A stretch of 64,000 nt of DNA, taken from contig NZ_MDER01000038.1 in NCBI RefSeq assembly GCF_001721045.1, positions 1 through 64,000 on the forward strand. The letters run 5' to 3'. The notes beneath the pieces were generated by a model. That model was not told where the DNA came from. It ran no database searches and was given only the letters and a program-made list of their open reading frames with translations. Positions within the stretch are counted from its first letter, which is position 1, and every line of letters starts with the position of its first letter. Source of the DNA: Paenibacillus nuruki. Its GTDB lineage: Bacteria; Bacillota; Bacilli; Paenibacillales; Paenibacillaceae. Below, piece after piece: positions 8,832-17,969 of the stretch. Both the position numbers and the translations under genes were made by a program.

Positions 8832-8868
8832 CAGACATTCCTCCCGAAGTAGACTCCCACGTATGCAT

Positions 8869-10059
8869 CTAGATCAGTTTCATTTCCTTACCGACTTTCT
8901 CATAAACAGAGATCACCTGATCTAGCATTTCCTTCGTATGGACAGCCGTTGGCATATTACGTATTCTGCCAGTTCCTTTTGGAACAGTTGGGAATACGAT
9001 GGCCTTGGCATAGATACCTTCTTCATAAAGCCGCCTGCTGAACTGCTGGGTAGTCACTTCATCGCCGATGATACACGGAGTGATCGGCGTTTCGCTTTGA
9101 CCTACATCATATCCAAGCTGACTCAAGCCATGCTTTAACTCCTTGCTGTTCGCCCATAGCTTCTCAATCAGTTCTGTATCACTTATTAAAATATCGACTG
9201 ATGTGCTACAAGCAGCGATTGCAGCCGGTGGTAGTGAGGTCGAGAATAAGAATGGACGGCTTCTCAGCTTCAACCATTCGATCAGTTGTTTCTTACCAGC
9301 GACATAACCGCCAACAACGCCGATCGCTTTGGATAACGTACCGATTTGAAAATCAATGCGGTCGGATAACCCGAAATACTTGACGGTTCCTGCACCTGCT
9401 CCTAGAACCCCCGAGCCATGGGCATCATCCACATACGTAATCAGATCGAATTCTTCGGCTATTTTTGCGATTTCGGGTAGCTTAGCTATATCGCCATCCA
9501 TAGAGAACACGCCATCGGTGATGATCATAATTTTATGATATTGTCCTGATTCTGTAGCTTCTTTCGCCTTTTGCCTTAGATCATCCATATCTGAATGCTT
9601 ATATCGAATCACCTTGGCTCTCGATAAGCGACAGCCATCAATAATTGAAGCATGATTCAGTTCGTCTGATAAAATCGCATCATGCTGATCCATTACCGCA
9701 GATATAGCAGCCATATTGCAGTTAAATCCCGATTGATACACGATAACAGCTTCTGTCTTTTTGAAATGCGCAAGCTTATCTTCAAGCTCAATATGCAGAT
9801 CCATCGTACCATTGATGGTTCGCACAGCTCCTGCGCCAGCACCGTATGTCTGCGCCGCCTTCACTGAAGCATCAATCAGGCGCTGATCGGTTGCGAGTCC
9901 CAAATAGTTATTGGAAGACAAATTGATCAGAGACTTTCCATCAATCTGAATAACAGGCCCATTCGCACCCTGTAGCGTGTCAATGACGTTATACAGACCT
10001 TTCGTCTTTAGATCCTCGATATTCACAGTCAAAAATTGTTCTAATGCTTGACTCGACAT
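8869..10059 (-). CDS. kbl: glycine C-acetyltransferase (2-amino-3-ketobutyrate CoA ligase)
   Basis: PLP-dependent alpha-oxoamine synthase of 396 residues that cleaves 2-amino-3-ketobutyrate with CoA to glycine and acetyl-CoA. Recognisable parts are SSNNYLGL near 50, the HASIIDG segment, DDAHGSG with the PLP-binding Asp-x-His near 207-209, and the Schiff-base Lys in GTLSKAIG near 243. Length and motifs fit Kbl; 8-amino-7-oxononanoate synthase (BioF) is the nearest alternative, but the coupling to tdh decides. GGGAGGG lies just before the ATG. Expression is probably catabolite-repressed, since a cre site overlaps the promoter. Confidence 0.93.
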   Translation of the reverse strand: MSSQALEQFLTVNIEDLKTKGLYNVIDTLQGANGPVIQIDGKSLINLSSNNYLGLATDQRLIDASVKAAQTYGAGAGAVRTINGTMDLHIELEDKLAHFKKTEAVIVYQSGFNCNMAAISAVMDQHDAILSDELNHASIIDGCRLSRAKVIRYKHSDMDDLRQKAKEATESGQYHKIMIITDGVFSMDGDIAKLPEIAKIAEEFDLITYVDDAHGSGVLGAGAGTVKYFGLSDRIDFQIGTLSKAIGVVGGYVAGKKQLIEWLKLRSRPFLFSTSLPPAAIAACSTSVDILISDTELIEKLWANSKELKHGLSQLGYDVGQSETPITPCIIGDEVTTQQFSRRLYEEGIYAKAIVFPTVPKGTGRIRNMPTAVHTKEMLDQVISVYEKVGKEMKLI

Positions 10060-10099
10060 TGCATTCCCTCCCTAACATACAAATGTCCTTTTCCAAGAG

Positions 10100-10128
10100 A
10101 CAATATTTTACTTAGTAAACGCTTACAA
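10100..10128 (-). promoter_or_regulatory. kbl promoter with overlapping cre site
   Basis: Minus-strand -35 TTGTAA (10123-10128), a 17-base spacer and -10 TATTGT (10100-10105). TGTAAGCGTTTACT (10114-10127) matches the catabolite response element consensus TGWAANCGNTNWCA at all but the last base and overlaps the -35, a position where CcpA binding normally represses. The spacing and motif are seen; regulation is inferred. Confidence 0.65.
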
Positions 10129-10129
10129 T

Positions 10130-10620
10130 GTAGATATTATGCTGATTTCAATGTATCATCTTTTTTGTTTTTTGTACACACATGAAGGACATATCGTATA
10201 CACACCCCTCTTATCAGAAAGAAGCACTTTTTTTAAATAATCTTGTAACTCCAGTATAAGAATGATCATCTAATCTCTAACTTTAAAACCCTAAATCCTC
10301 AGTTAAACACATCATTCACATGAATCGTCTATCTAGTGATCCAACGTGCTTTATCACTCATCAGTAACTCGACTACATTGGCGTTCACCCAAACGACCAA
10401 ATGCATTCATACAGCGATAAGACTCGATTCATTCCTCGGATTTACCGTCCATGAATAGATTGGTATGATTGGTGGCACTTATACGATCAACCTACCTTGT
10501 TTGCATTCACTAACTACGTTTCTACTCATATTACCATCGTATCTATAATCTCGATAAACGGGGTCAATCGAAGAAATGATCTAATAGCGACTGTGAACTG
10601 TATATTTAGCTTAATAAACA
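10130..10620. other. intergenic stretch without a recognisable gene
   Basis: About 490 bases between the kbl promoter and the next terminator. Stops interrupt every frame. Its mixed, less AT-rich composition might mean it is a decayed gene, but I could not reconstruct a protein from it on either strand. Confidence 0.4.
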
Positions 10621-10661
10621 AAAATAAGAGCAATCCGCAAAGGGATACTCTTATTTTTAGA
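10621..10661 (-). terminator. terminator after the MBL-fold hydrolase
   Basis: AAAAATAAGAG at 10621-10631 is complementary to CTCTTATTTTT at 10649-10659, with a partly paired GC-rich inner part. A-rich and T-rich flanks allow action in both directions. It lies 38 bases past the stop of the MBL-fold gene. Confidence 0.75.
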
Positions 10662-10698
10662 TTGATTATTAGTTAGACGATACACTCTCAGAATTGCC

Positions 10699-11460
10699 TC
10701 AGAACGTATACGATTCCCCGTCATTAGGTACATGAACGTTAGCAGACATTCCTTTTTTAATAGCAAAGTTTCTTAGATCTTCTCTTGAGAGATTCCAGTG
10801 ATTCACGGCTTCCATATGAACAGAGATAATTTGAGATTTTGGAGTAGCTTGATATACATTGTAAATGTCTTCCTCGTTCATAACCAGTGAACCGCCTTGC
10901 ATAAACTGGTTGTCTCCACCGTTTACTACAATGATTTCGGGTTGATGCGTCTGAATAGTCTGTTGAACTTCTTCATACCAGACCGTATCTCCAGCGACAT
11001 ATAACGTTTTTTCAGTGGGATGCTTGAATACTACACCGCATACTTTGCCTGCCATATTCAAAATTTCTCCACGTCCGTGCTCGCCTTTTGTTTTGATTAA
11101 TTGAATACCTTCGTATACGGTATCTGTTTGTAGCACTTCAACATTTGTAAAACCAGCGTTTTGGATTTCTTGAGCATCTTCTTCATTTTGTGTAAAAAGC
11201 TTTATTGCTTTCGGTAGAGCTTCTTTAGCTGCATCATCCCAGTGATCGATATGCAAGTGAGTAACAATTACTGCGTCTACCTCGCTAATTATTTCCTCGA
11301 TTGAAAGAGGTAAAGCGACTAGAGGATTTTTTTGATCTTCTCTAGCGGCATTAGGAAAAGCAGGAAGTGTGCCCTTTTCAGATAAAAATGGATCGACCAG
11401 AAATTTCTTGCCTGCATATTGAACGATAAGAGTAGCATTACGGATTAATTGAATATTCAT
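10699..11460 (-). CDS. metallo-beta-lactamase-fold hydrolase, UlaG-like
   Basis: A 253-residue MBL-fold protein. The metal-binding HxHxDH motif reads HLHIDHWDD near 89-97; further ligands are probably the His in KGEHGRGE (near 133), the Asp in YVAGDTVWY and the His in ISVHMEAVNHW. The short N-terminal strand and the LVDPFLSEKGT segment resemble the UlaG-like group of phosphodiesterase/lactonase-type enzymes. AAGGAG lies before the ATG. It is transcribed divergently from an Lrp/AsnC regulator 178 bases away, which probably controls it. The substrate is unknown. Confidence 0.85.
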   Translation of the reverse strand: MNIQLIRNATLIVQYAGKKFLVDPFLSEKGTLPAFPNAAREDQKNPLVALPLSIEEIISEVDAVIVTHLHIDHWDDAAKEALPKAIKLFTQNEEDAQEIQNAGFTNVEVLQTDTVYEGIQLIKTKGEHGRGEILNMAGKVCGVVFKHPTEKTLYVAGDTVWYEEVQQTIQTHQPEIIVVNGGDNQFMQGGSLVMNEEDIYNVYQATPKSQIISVHMEAVNHWNLSREDLRNFAIKKGMSANVHVPNDGESYTF

Positions 11461-11638
11461 TTTATAAAACTCCTTTTATTTAGATACGATAAGTACATAT
11501 TAAGATTTGTAGAAATAGGTATTTCATTTCTGTACAACTTTTAGCGTATAATCAAATGATAAAGGTTATTTGGATTTCGGAAAACAACCTGACGAAACCA
11601 TTTCGTAATAAATCATTTCAAGATGAAAGGATTTCTAT

Positions 11639-12106
11639 ATGCAACTTGATCACACGGATTATCAGATCCTTCGAATATTAGCAGAAAACTCACGTATTCC
11701 TTGGAAAGATCTTGGAGAACAGATTCATATGACCGGACAAGCGGTTGGCAATAGGATCAAAAAGCTTGAAGATAACGGCGTGATCCACTCCTACTCTTTG
11801 ATTGTGGATGAACTCAAGCTGGGTCTTGCTTATACAGCGTTTGTTATTATTACGATGAATAGTGCCAATCACAAATCTTTTATACATTTTATTGATGAAC
11901 GGGATGAAGTTATCGAAGCACATCGTATTTCTGGAGAAGGTTGTTATCATTTAACATTGAAAGTCAGTTCGCAAGACCAGTTAAATGATTTTCTGGATGC
12001 GTTACTTGTCCATGGCAATTACAGTTTGAATTTATCGATCCAAAAAGTTAAACAAAGCGATGTATTAACAGCCATATTAAAAAATAAAAGTAACTCTTAT
12101 TCATAA
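11639..12106 (+). CDS. Lrp/AsnC-family transcriptional regulator
   Basis: A 155-residue protein with the typical layout: an N-terminal winged helix-turn-helix (opening LDHTDYQILRILAENSRI; recognition region around QAVGNRIKKLEDNGVI, residues about 38-53) and a C-terminal RAM/ligand-binding domain with the GEGCYHLTLKV segment near 97-107. It is divergent from the MBL-fold hydrolase, so autoregulation and control of that gene are likely. A terminator hairpin follows at 12116-12150. The effector cannot be read from the sequence. Confidence 0.9.
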   Translation: MQLDHTDYQILRILAENSRIPWKDLGEQIHMTGQAVGNRIKKLEDNGVIHSYSLIVDELKLGLAYTAFVIITMNSANHKSFIHFIDERDEVIEAHRISGEGCYHLTLKVSSQDQLNDFLDALLVHGNYSLNLSIQKVKQSDVLTAILKNKSNSYS

Positions 12107-12115
12107 TCTTTATAC

Positions 12116-12150
12116 AAAAAGGAGCCTGCAACAATGGGTTCCTTTTTATT
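12116..12150 (+). terminator. terminator of the Lrp-family gene
   Basis: AAAAAGGAGCC (12116-12126) pairs with GGGTTCCTTTTT (12137-12148) through a short loop, followed by ATT. It sits 10 bases after the stop of the regulator gene. Confidence 0.8.
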
Positions 12151-12212
12151 GATTACCTCATATCCAATGACAACCTCTCTCTATCATCCTAATCTCTTTT
12201 TTCAAACTACAT

Positions 12213-12261
12213 TTGACTACTCATTCCTTATATCGTATTATTCTAATATAACGATATAAGG
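12213..12261 (+). promoter_or_regulatory. arsR-type promoter and inverted-repeat operator
   Basis: -35 TTGACT (12213-12218), exactly 17 bases, then -10 TATTAT (12236-12241). An 11-base perfect inverted repeat, CCTTATATCGT at 12226-12236 and ACGATATAAGG at 12251-12261, surrounds the -10 and the expected start of transcription, and its right arm runs into the ribosome binding site. Binding of the ArsR protein encoded just downstream would block transcription. Confidence 0.75.
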
Positions 12262-12270
12262 AGAATTCAT

Positions 12271-12585
12271 ATGGACACTACTGCTTTTGATGTAAAAGAT
12301 CTAAAACAATTTGATGAACCTGCCAATCTATTAAAAGCTTTATCCCACCCTATTCGCTTATGTATCGTGCGTGGACTGATACGCAAACGTAAATGTAACG
12401 TTTCATATATGCAAGAATGTCTGGATATTCCACAATCGACGATTTCGCAACATTTACAGAAGCTTCGCAGTACAGGGATTGTCACCACAGAGCGGAGCGG
12501 ACTAGAAGTGAACTATCTGCTTGCAGATCCACGAATTGAACAGATCATCCATATTTTATTTGGAGAGGAAGATTGCGAATCATGA
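12271..12585 (+). CDS. ArsR/SmtB-family repressor, possible thiol/persulfide sensor
   Basis: A 104-residue winged-helix repressor: ALSHPIRLCIV opens the domain and the recognition helix is STISQHLQKLRSTGIV (residues about 56-71). Cysteines occur at 31, 42, 50 and 102. There is no ELCVCDL-type metal box as in classical ArsR, while a Cys near the second helix plus a Cys near the C-terminus resembles the pair used by persulfide-sensing ArsR proteins such as SqrR. The next gene is a rhodanese/TusA/DsrE fusion that starts in an ATGA overlap with this stop codon, which fits a sulfane-sulfur stress operon. The sensing chemistry is inference. Confidence 0.85.
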   Translation: MDTTAFDVKDLKQFDEPANLLKALSHPIRLCIVRGLIRKRKCNVSYMQECLDIPQSTISQHLQKLRSTGIVTTERSGLEVNYLLADPRIEQIIHILFGEEDCES

Positions 12586-15104
12586 ATCCAAAAAGTCAAA
12601 AAGTATTGATTGTTGGCGGTGTCGCTGGAGGAGCATCGGCGGCTGCACGTTTACGCCGACTTGACGAGCACGCCGAGATTATTATGTTTGAAAAAGGGCC
12701 TCATATTTCTTTTGCTAACTGTGGATTACCTTACTATATTGGGGGTTCTATTACTGATCGTGAACGTTTGCTTGTACAAACGCCAAAAGGAATGGCAGAT
12801 CGCTTTCAAATTGATGTGCGGACACAAAGCGAAGTGGTTGCTATTCATCCACATACACGTACGATCCAGATCCAAAGTCTTGAAAAAGGATTATATGAGG
12901 AAAGTTATGATAAGTTAATTCTCTCTCCGGGTGCTCGTCCTTTCATTCCAAATCTACCGGGCAATGATCATCCACTCCTTTATACGGTGCGCAATGTAAC
13001 GGATATTGAGCGTATCAAAGAAAAAGTTACTGCTGAAGATACACAATCTGCTATCGTCGTCGGTGGAGGATTTATCGGTGTAGAAATGGCAGAGAACTTG
13101 CGCGAAGCAGGTCTAGATGTAACCATGATTGAAAGTAATGCACAGCTACTAGCTCCATACGATCCTGAATTGGCAGTGTTACTGGCACAGGAAATGGAGC
13201 AACACGGTGTGAAGCTAATGTTCAAGCAACGGGTTATAGGCTTTCATTCCCATCAGTCAGGTATCGGGGTTGAACTTGAAAGTGGACAAAATCAACATGC
13301 TGATCTCGTGATTCTTGCTATCGGAGTTACACCAGATACTACCTTTTTACAAAGCAGTGGTATTGCTCTTGGAGCACGTGGACATATCCTTGTAAATGAA
13401 GCGCTTGAAAGTAGCTTGCCGGATATCTATGCTGTTGGAGATGCTATTGAGGTTAAAGACTATATTCACGGAAACCAGACAACCATTCCGCTCGCAGGCC
13501 CTGCCAATAAACAAGGTCGTATTGTTGCTGATCGGATCGCTGGATTGAATTCTACGTATAAAGGAACCATGGGCACCTCGGTTATTAAAATATTTGAATT
13601 GACTGCTGCTTCTACGGGGAGTAACGAGAAAACGTTAAAACGTCTTGGGATAAACTATCAGAGCGTTATCGTTCATCCTTCTTCCCATGCTTCTTACTAT
13701 CCCGGTGCTAGTGCTATTACACTCAAGTTGCTATTTACGCCGGAAGGTACCATTTTGGGCGCTCAAGCGATCGGTTATGAAGGGGTAGACAAACGCATCG
13801 ACGATATCGCTACAGCTATTCATTTCAGAGGGTCTATTCATGATCTGGCAGAACTTGAATTAAGTTATGCTCCGCCCTATTCTTCGGCTAAAGATCCGGT
13901 TAATATGGTTGGTTATGCAGCTGAAAATATAGTTTCTGGACGTGTACAGGTCTTTACCTATGATCAATTACCAGAACGTCGCCCTGATCAGACGATTCTG
14001 CTCGATGTACGTAGTGAACTAGAACATAATAATGGACATATTCCCGGCTCATTGTCTATTCCGGTCGATGAACTTCGTCAACGACTTAGCGAACTGGATA
14101 TGTCTAAAGAAATCTGGGTGTACTGTCAGGTTGGACTACGTGGTTATACAGCTTCACAGATTTTGCGACAATATGGGTTCAATGTGAAGAACTTGAGTGG
14201 TGGTTATAAAACATACCGTATGGCTCAATTCCAGCCAACTCCTTTTTCATCCCAAGGATCAGACAACAATAATAGTCACAAGAAAGAAGACAATGTACAA
14301 ACATGGACTGTAGACACAAATACATCGTCTAACAATGAACAGAAGTCTATCCAACCTATGCATATAGATGCTGAACTCGATGTACGTGGTCTGAGTTGTC
14401 CGGGACCTTTAATGCAAGTGAAAAAATCGATGGATCAATTGCCCGATGGACAGACGTTGCGTATACAAGCTTCTGATCCCGGATTTTACGAAGATATCCA
14501 AGCATGGGCTACAATGTCTCGCTCGAGTCTACTCAAGTTAGAGCGTGGTAACAGTGGTGTGATTGAAGCTGTGGTCAGTAAAAATATAGTACAACCTAAT
14601 CCTGAACTTGTAACTGCACATGCTTTAGAAGCCGATCCTGCGAGTACCATGGTTGTCTTTAGTGGTGATCTGGACAAAGCGATTGCTTCTTTGATTATTG
14701 CTAATGGTGCAGCTGCAAGTGGACGTAAAGTCACGATGTTCTTCACGTTCTGGGGATTGACTGTTATTCGTAAACAATCGCCACAACCGATATCCAAATC
14801 AATGATGGGTCGTATGTTCGATATGATGCTTCCTCGTAGTAGTCGTAAGCTACGTTTATCTCAAATGAACATGTTGGGTGCAGGTCCTAAAATGATTCGT
14901 GGTCTAATGAAGCATCATAATGTTCCTTCTCTAGAAGAACTGATACAGGGTGCTGTCGATCAAGGGGTAGAAATGGTCGCTTGCCAGATGTCGATGGATC
15001 TGATGGGCATTCACCGTGATGAGTTAATGGATCATGTTAAAAGTGTTGGCGTTGGTTACTATTTGGGAGAAGCTTCGCAAGCGAATCATAATCTTTTTAT
15101 ATAA
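12582..15104 (+). CDS. CoA-disulfide reductase-rhodanese-TusA-DsrE fusion
   Basis: Four-domain sulfur-trafficking protein of 840 residues. Residues about 5-450 form an FAD/NAD(P) pyridine-nucleotide disulfide reductase with the single active Cys in FANCGLPYYIGG (near 43), as in CoA-disulfide or CoA-persulfide reductases. About 455-555 is a rhodanese with catalytic Cys in VYCQVGLRG. About 600-675 is TusA (DVRGLSCPGPLM). About 685-840 is a DsrE-like domain with a conserved Cys in MVACQMSMDLMG. The ATG at 12582 overlaps the arsR stop (ATGA); a TTG nine bases earlier is the alternative start. It probably reduces or relays sulfane sulfur under control of the ArsR protein. Confidence 0.9.
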   Translation: MNPKSQKVLIVGGVAGGASAAARLRRLDEHAEIIMFEKGPHISFANCGLPYYIGGSITDRERLLVQTPKGMADRFQIDVRTQSEVVAIHPHTRTIQIQSLEKGLYEESYDKLILSPGARPFIPNLPGNDHPLLYTVRNVTDIERIKEKVTAEDTQSAIVVGGGFIGVEMAENLREAGLDVTMIESNAQLLAPYDPELAVLLAQEMEQHGVKLMFKQRVIGFHSHQSGIGVELESGQNQHADLVILAIGVTPDTTFLQSSGIALGARGHILVNEALESSLPDIYAVGDAIEVKDYIHGNQTTIPLAGPANKQGRIVADRIAGLNSTYKGTMGTSVIKIFELTAASTGSNEKTLKRLGINYQSVIVHPSSHASYYPGASAITLKLLFTPEGTILGAQAIGYEGVDKRIDDIATAIHFRGSIHDLAELELSYAPPYSSAKDPVNMVGYAAENIVSGRVQVFTYDQLPERRPDQTILLDVRSELEHNNGHIPGSLSIPVDELRQRLSELDMSKEIWVYCQVGLRGYTASQILRQYGFNVKNLSGGYKTYRMAQFQPTPFSSQGSDNNNSHKKEDNVQTWTVDTNTSSNNEQKSIQPMHIDAELDVRGLSCPGPLMQVKKSMDQLPDGQTLRIQASDPGFYEDIQAWATMSRSSLLKLERGNSGVIEAVVSKNIVQPNPELVTAHALEADPASTMVVFSGDLDKAIASLIIANGAAASGRKVTMFFTFWGLTVIRKQSPQPISKSMMGRMFDMMLPRSSRKLRLSQMNMLGAGPKMIRGLMKHHNVPSLEELIQGAVDQGVEMVACQMSMDLMGIHRDELMDHVKSVGVGYYLGEASQANHNLFI

Positions 15105-15127
15105 ATGGAAACGACTTGAAGTAAACG

Positions 15128-15166
15128 TAAAAAGGAGTGCTCATGAAGAAGCACTCCTTTTTTATT
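15128..15166 (+). terminator. terminator of the ArsR/sulfur-transfer operon
   Basis: AAAAAGGAGTGC (15129-15140) and GCACTCCTTTTTT (15151-15163) form a 12-bp stem with a 10-base loop and a T-run on the plus strand. Confidence 0.9.
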
Positions 15167-15223
15167 TAATCCTATGATAGAGATCAATCATAAAATAAGC
15201 ACATTTCATACAAAATGATGTTG

Positions 15224-15568
15224 TTATTCCGAATGCATGTGTAATGCTTCTTGCTCATAAGATTGAAAAGCATTTTCCAAGCCCATAATCACATCTTTTA
15301 TTTTCATATATCCTTTGGTGTATGTCTCAGAATCTCGAATTTCTTCCCACATATAATGATACTGTTTGATATCTTCGGTCTCACAGACGACAAAATCGGT
15401 AAACTCTTTCCCCGGTAAAGCTTCCGCATCAAAAAAACGTACTGTTGTGGATGAACGATACTTATTGATAATTTCTTGCAACCCTGCTGCATGTTCTCGG
15501 CGCTCTTCTCGTGGTAAGGCTAACCAAGAAGGATAAAACTCCAGTAAAACAATCATCATTTGTCGCAT
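15224..15568 (-). CDS. darcynin-like protein
   Basis: A 114-residue soluble protein with the pattern I associate with the darcynin family: FYPSWLALPREER near the N-terminus, VRFFDAEAL near 43-51, a WEEIRDSETY segment in the middle and IMGLENAFQSYE at the end. The fold resembles small ferredoxin-like stress or monooxygenase-type domains. No biochemical role is known to me. It stands alone on the minus strand between the sulfur operon and a Crp-family gene 90 bases upstream, which may be its regulator. Confidence 0.6.
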   Translation of the reverse strand: MRQMMIVLLEFYPSWLALPREERREHAAGLQEIINKYRSSTTVRFFDAEALPGKEFTDFVVCETEDIKQYHYMWEEIRDSETYTKGYMKIKDVIMGLENAFQSYEQEALHMHSE

Positions 15569-15657
15569 ACTTCTTTCACCTCATCTAAGTAATGTTTACT
15601 ATATCGTTGCTATATCCCCAGTCTAACGTGCAAGATTTCAAACTGCATTAACATAGG

Positions 15658-16236
15658 TTAATGATTCTCATGTAGGATTCGGCTAAGTGACACAGGTGAG
15701 ATGCCTAAGTAAGAAGCGATATGATATTGAGGTATCCTTTGCTCAAGTCCTGGATATTTTACTAAAAAAGCGTGATAACGTTCTAACGCTGATAGATATA
15801 ATAATTCTCGTTCACGTTCTTCTTTACGGATATAAAGTCGTTCTATAGCTGTTCTAACAAATCGTTCCCAATTATGGCTTCGATCCATAAGATTTTGTAA
15901 AGTAGAATATGGAATCTCAATGACAATAGAATCTTCTATTGCCTGAATCGTATATTTCGAAGTTGATCCAGTGATCATAGCTCCATAAGAGGTTGCAAAA
16001 TCATTTTCTAACGTAAAAGCAACATTGTATTCTCGTCCATCTGGTAATATGTAATACAAGCGAAACAATCCTTGTGTGCAAAAATAAGCATGCTGTACAG
16101 GTTCATCCGATTGAATAATAGCCACTCCACTAGGAATAGACCTCACCCTTGTAGCATGAACAAACCATTCCCATTCTGTAGAAGATATTGAAGCTTGATC
16201 AGCCATAGCTTGTAGTGTTAAGTAATGTTGTTGCAT
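15658..16236 (-). CDS. Crp/Fnr-family transcriptional regulator
   Basis: About 192 residues: a cyclic-nucleotide-binding-type beta barrel (about 15-125, with PDGREYNVAF) followed by a helix-turn-helix at the C-terminus (IASYLGISPVSLSRIL). There is no Cys cluster for an iron-sulfur centre. I used the ATG at 16236, eight bases after AGAGG, not the longer frame from 16299 that lacks a ribosome site. The darcynin-like gene follows on the same strand. Single-domain Crp regulators of this sort often govern a neighbouring oxidoreductase or efflux gene. Confidence 0.85.
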   Translation of the reverse strand: MQQHYLTLQAMADQASISSTEWEWFVHATRVRSIPSGVAIIQSDEPVQHAYFCTQGLFRLYYILPDGREYNVAFTLENDFATSYGAMITGSTSKYTIQAIEDSIVIEIPYSTLQNLMDRSHNWERFVRTAIERLYIRKEERERELLYLSALERYHAFLVKYPGLEQRIPQYHIASYLGISPVSLSRILHENH

Positions 16237-16298
16237 GGTGGTTTCCTCTTTCTTCAGTAAATGACATACCTTATATAGCATTATTGTAATCATATACA

Positions 16299-16322
16299 TA
16301 AAAGAGCGCTATATTAGCGCTC
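16299..16322 (-). terminator. terminator of the SDR-marR operon
   Basis: GAGCGCT at 16304-16310 and AGCGCTC at 16316-16322 form a perfect 7-bp stem with a 5-base loop; on the minus strand it is followed by TTTTAT. Confidence 0.75.
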
Positions 16323-16454
16323 CTAAATGAAGTACGGTATAGATCATTTGCCCATAATGCAGCCGTACATATAGCTACGATACCGATTAACATGACCAGA
16401 ATAACACGCTACTTTTTCCGCATATTCTGCCCTCTCTGGTTGCATCATCAAGAT

Positions 16455-16922
16455 CTATTTTTGTTGTGCATTGTCTTTCATGTGCTTCACATTTTTATCT
16501 AACTGGTCTAATACTTTTTTGAGCATATTAAATTCGGTCTCACTAATATTGGTTAATAGTTCACTTGCAAAATGCTCTTTCTCTGTTTGCGAAGTTTCAA
16601 TAACTTCTTTACCATAGTCAGTTAATTGCACTAAAATAATACGATTATCTCCATCTTTGCGTCTTCGTGAGACTATCTTGTTATCTTCAAGCTGTCTCAA
16701 ATGCCTCGCAACAGCTGCTTTATCAATCGTCACTTTTTTTTGTAGATCACTTTGGCTAATTTCAGTTTCCTGATATAGTAAGGCAAGTATTTCAAAGCGA
16801 GATTGGCTGATACTAATATAAGCATCGAATGTAGTATTGATGGCATTGTTTACACTATACATTTGGTATAACAACGCACTTTCTTCTGACCAATCTTTCC
16901 TCAAAACCATCCCATCTTTCAT
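16455..16922 (-). CDS. MarR-family repressor
   Basis: A 155-residue MarR protein: the winged helix runs from about 40 to 105, with ISQSDLQKKVTIDKAAVARHLRQLE as the helix-turn-helix and RRRKDGDNRIILVQLT as the wing. It lies eight bases behind an SDR gene and is co-transcribed with it. The start codon has no clear ribosome site of its own, so translational coupling is likely. Two palindromes of the form TTGAT-xx-ATCAA upstream of the operon are probable binding sites, implying autorepression. Confidence 0.9.
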   Translation of the reverse strand: MKDGMVLRKDWSEESALLYQMYSVNNAINTTFDAYISISQSRFEILALLYQETEISQSDLQKKVTIDKAAVARHLRQLEDNKIVSRRRKDGDNRIILVQLTDYGKEVIETSQTEKEHFASELLTNISETEFNMLKKVLDQLDKNVKHMKDNAQQK

Positions 16923-16930
16923 TATGATAT

Positions 16931-17635
16931 TTATGAATATACGGATAACGTCCCATCGTAATTGATCACCTGTCCATTATGATTCTCATCATCTAATACA
17001 TAATTAACGATAATCTCAGCAGCTTGAGCAGTCGTTTTCACAAAATCTCCGGTCATATTGCCATTTAGATCCGTAGATACGGCTCCTGGCATAATAGCGA
17101 AAATTTCTACCGGTATATTGTCTTTCTCAAAACTCATTCCCCATGATTTGGTCATTACATTCAAAGGAGCTTTTGCTGTCTGATAAGCAAAGGCATTAAA
17201 GAATGATAACGGCTCAATAGGAATACTGATATTTTGAATGATGCCTTTATTTGCAATCAACAAAGGTAATAATCCTTTGGAAAGTGCAAATGGGCCGATA
17301 AAATTCACTTGATGGGTAGTCAAAAGTTCGTCCACTTCAAATTCCCAGCCTACTTTATGCATATCTCCTGGAATACCTGCATTATTTACCAAAAGACTCA
17401 ATGCTGGATAGCTCTGCTTAATCGTCGCTACCGCTCGATCAATACTTTGCAGATCAGCTACATCGATCAATAACAACTCTGCATCACCAAATGCTTTAAG
17501 CGCATGAACAGCTGTTTCTCCACGTTCCTGATCTCGTGCTCCAACCAGAACATGGTAACCCGCTTGTAGTAAATGTTTGGCAATTTCAAATCCAATACCT
17601 TTATTTGCTCCTGTCACTAATGCTGTTCTGGTCAT
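16931..17635 (-). CDS. short-chain dehydrogenase/reductase (SDR)
   Basis: Classical SDR of 234 residues. The cofactor motif is TGANKGIG (8-15), NNAG is near 87-90, and the catalytic Ser and YQTAK (Tyr-x3-Lys near 151-155) are present. The pattern resembles carbonyl reductase-like SDRs in MarR-controlled operons. AAGGAG lies eight bases before the ATG. It is the first gene of a two-gene operon with the MarR repressor, which suggests induction by a small toxic carbonyl or phenolic compound. The substrate cannot be assigned. Confidence 0.9.
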   Translation of the reverse strand: MTRTALVTGANKGIGFEIAKHLLQAGYHVLVGARDQERGETAVHALKAFGDAELLLIDVADLQSIDRAVATIKQSYPALSLLVNNAGIPGDMHKVGWEFEVDELLTTHQVNFIGPFALSKGLLPLLIANKGIIQNISIPIEPLSFFNAFAYQTAKAPLNVMTKSWGMSFEKDNIPVEIFAIMPGAVSTDLNGNMTGDFVKTTAQAAEIIVNYVLDDENHNGQVINYDGTLSVYS

Positions 17636-17680
17636 GTATATTCTCCTTTTTTATAGTTCATGTGTATCAAAATAAATATC

Positions 17681-17708
17681 GTTGATTAATCAACCATTGA
17701 TATATCAA
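17681..17708 (-). promoter_or_regulatory. tandem palindromic operators of the SDR-marR operon
   Basis: GTTGATTAATCAAC (17681-17694) and TTGATATATCAA (17697-17708) are two perfect palindromes sharing TTGAT/ATCAA, centred 15 bp apart and about 50-70 bp before the SDR start codon. They are very likely MarR dimer sites. Confidence 0.7.
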
Positions 17709-17969
17709 CAGTCTATAATATGTTTTATTAAATAGCAAGTTCTTTTATTTTATAATATAAAAAAAGAATAATTTAACAATTAAGGTATATTAATGAATAT
17801 AAAATTATTATATACTTTATTTGTTATTCCAATATCTATGTATTAACGAATAAAGGGGGAATTGAGTACATACTAATCTATTTTACGTTTGAAAGGTTGT
17901 AACTACTTTGAATATGGCCTTATGATCTGACTTACGTAATTCAACTACACTTATACTGGAGGTTTTATA

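Noticed and set aside
10130-10620. A decayed gene or transposase between kbl and the MBL-fold gene
   Set aside because: No frame on either strand gave a recognisable protein even when stops were ignored.
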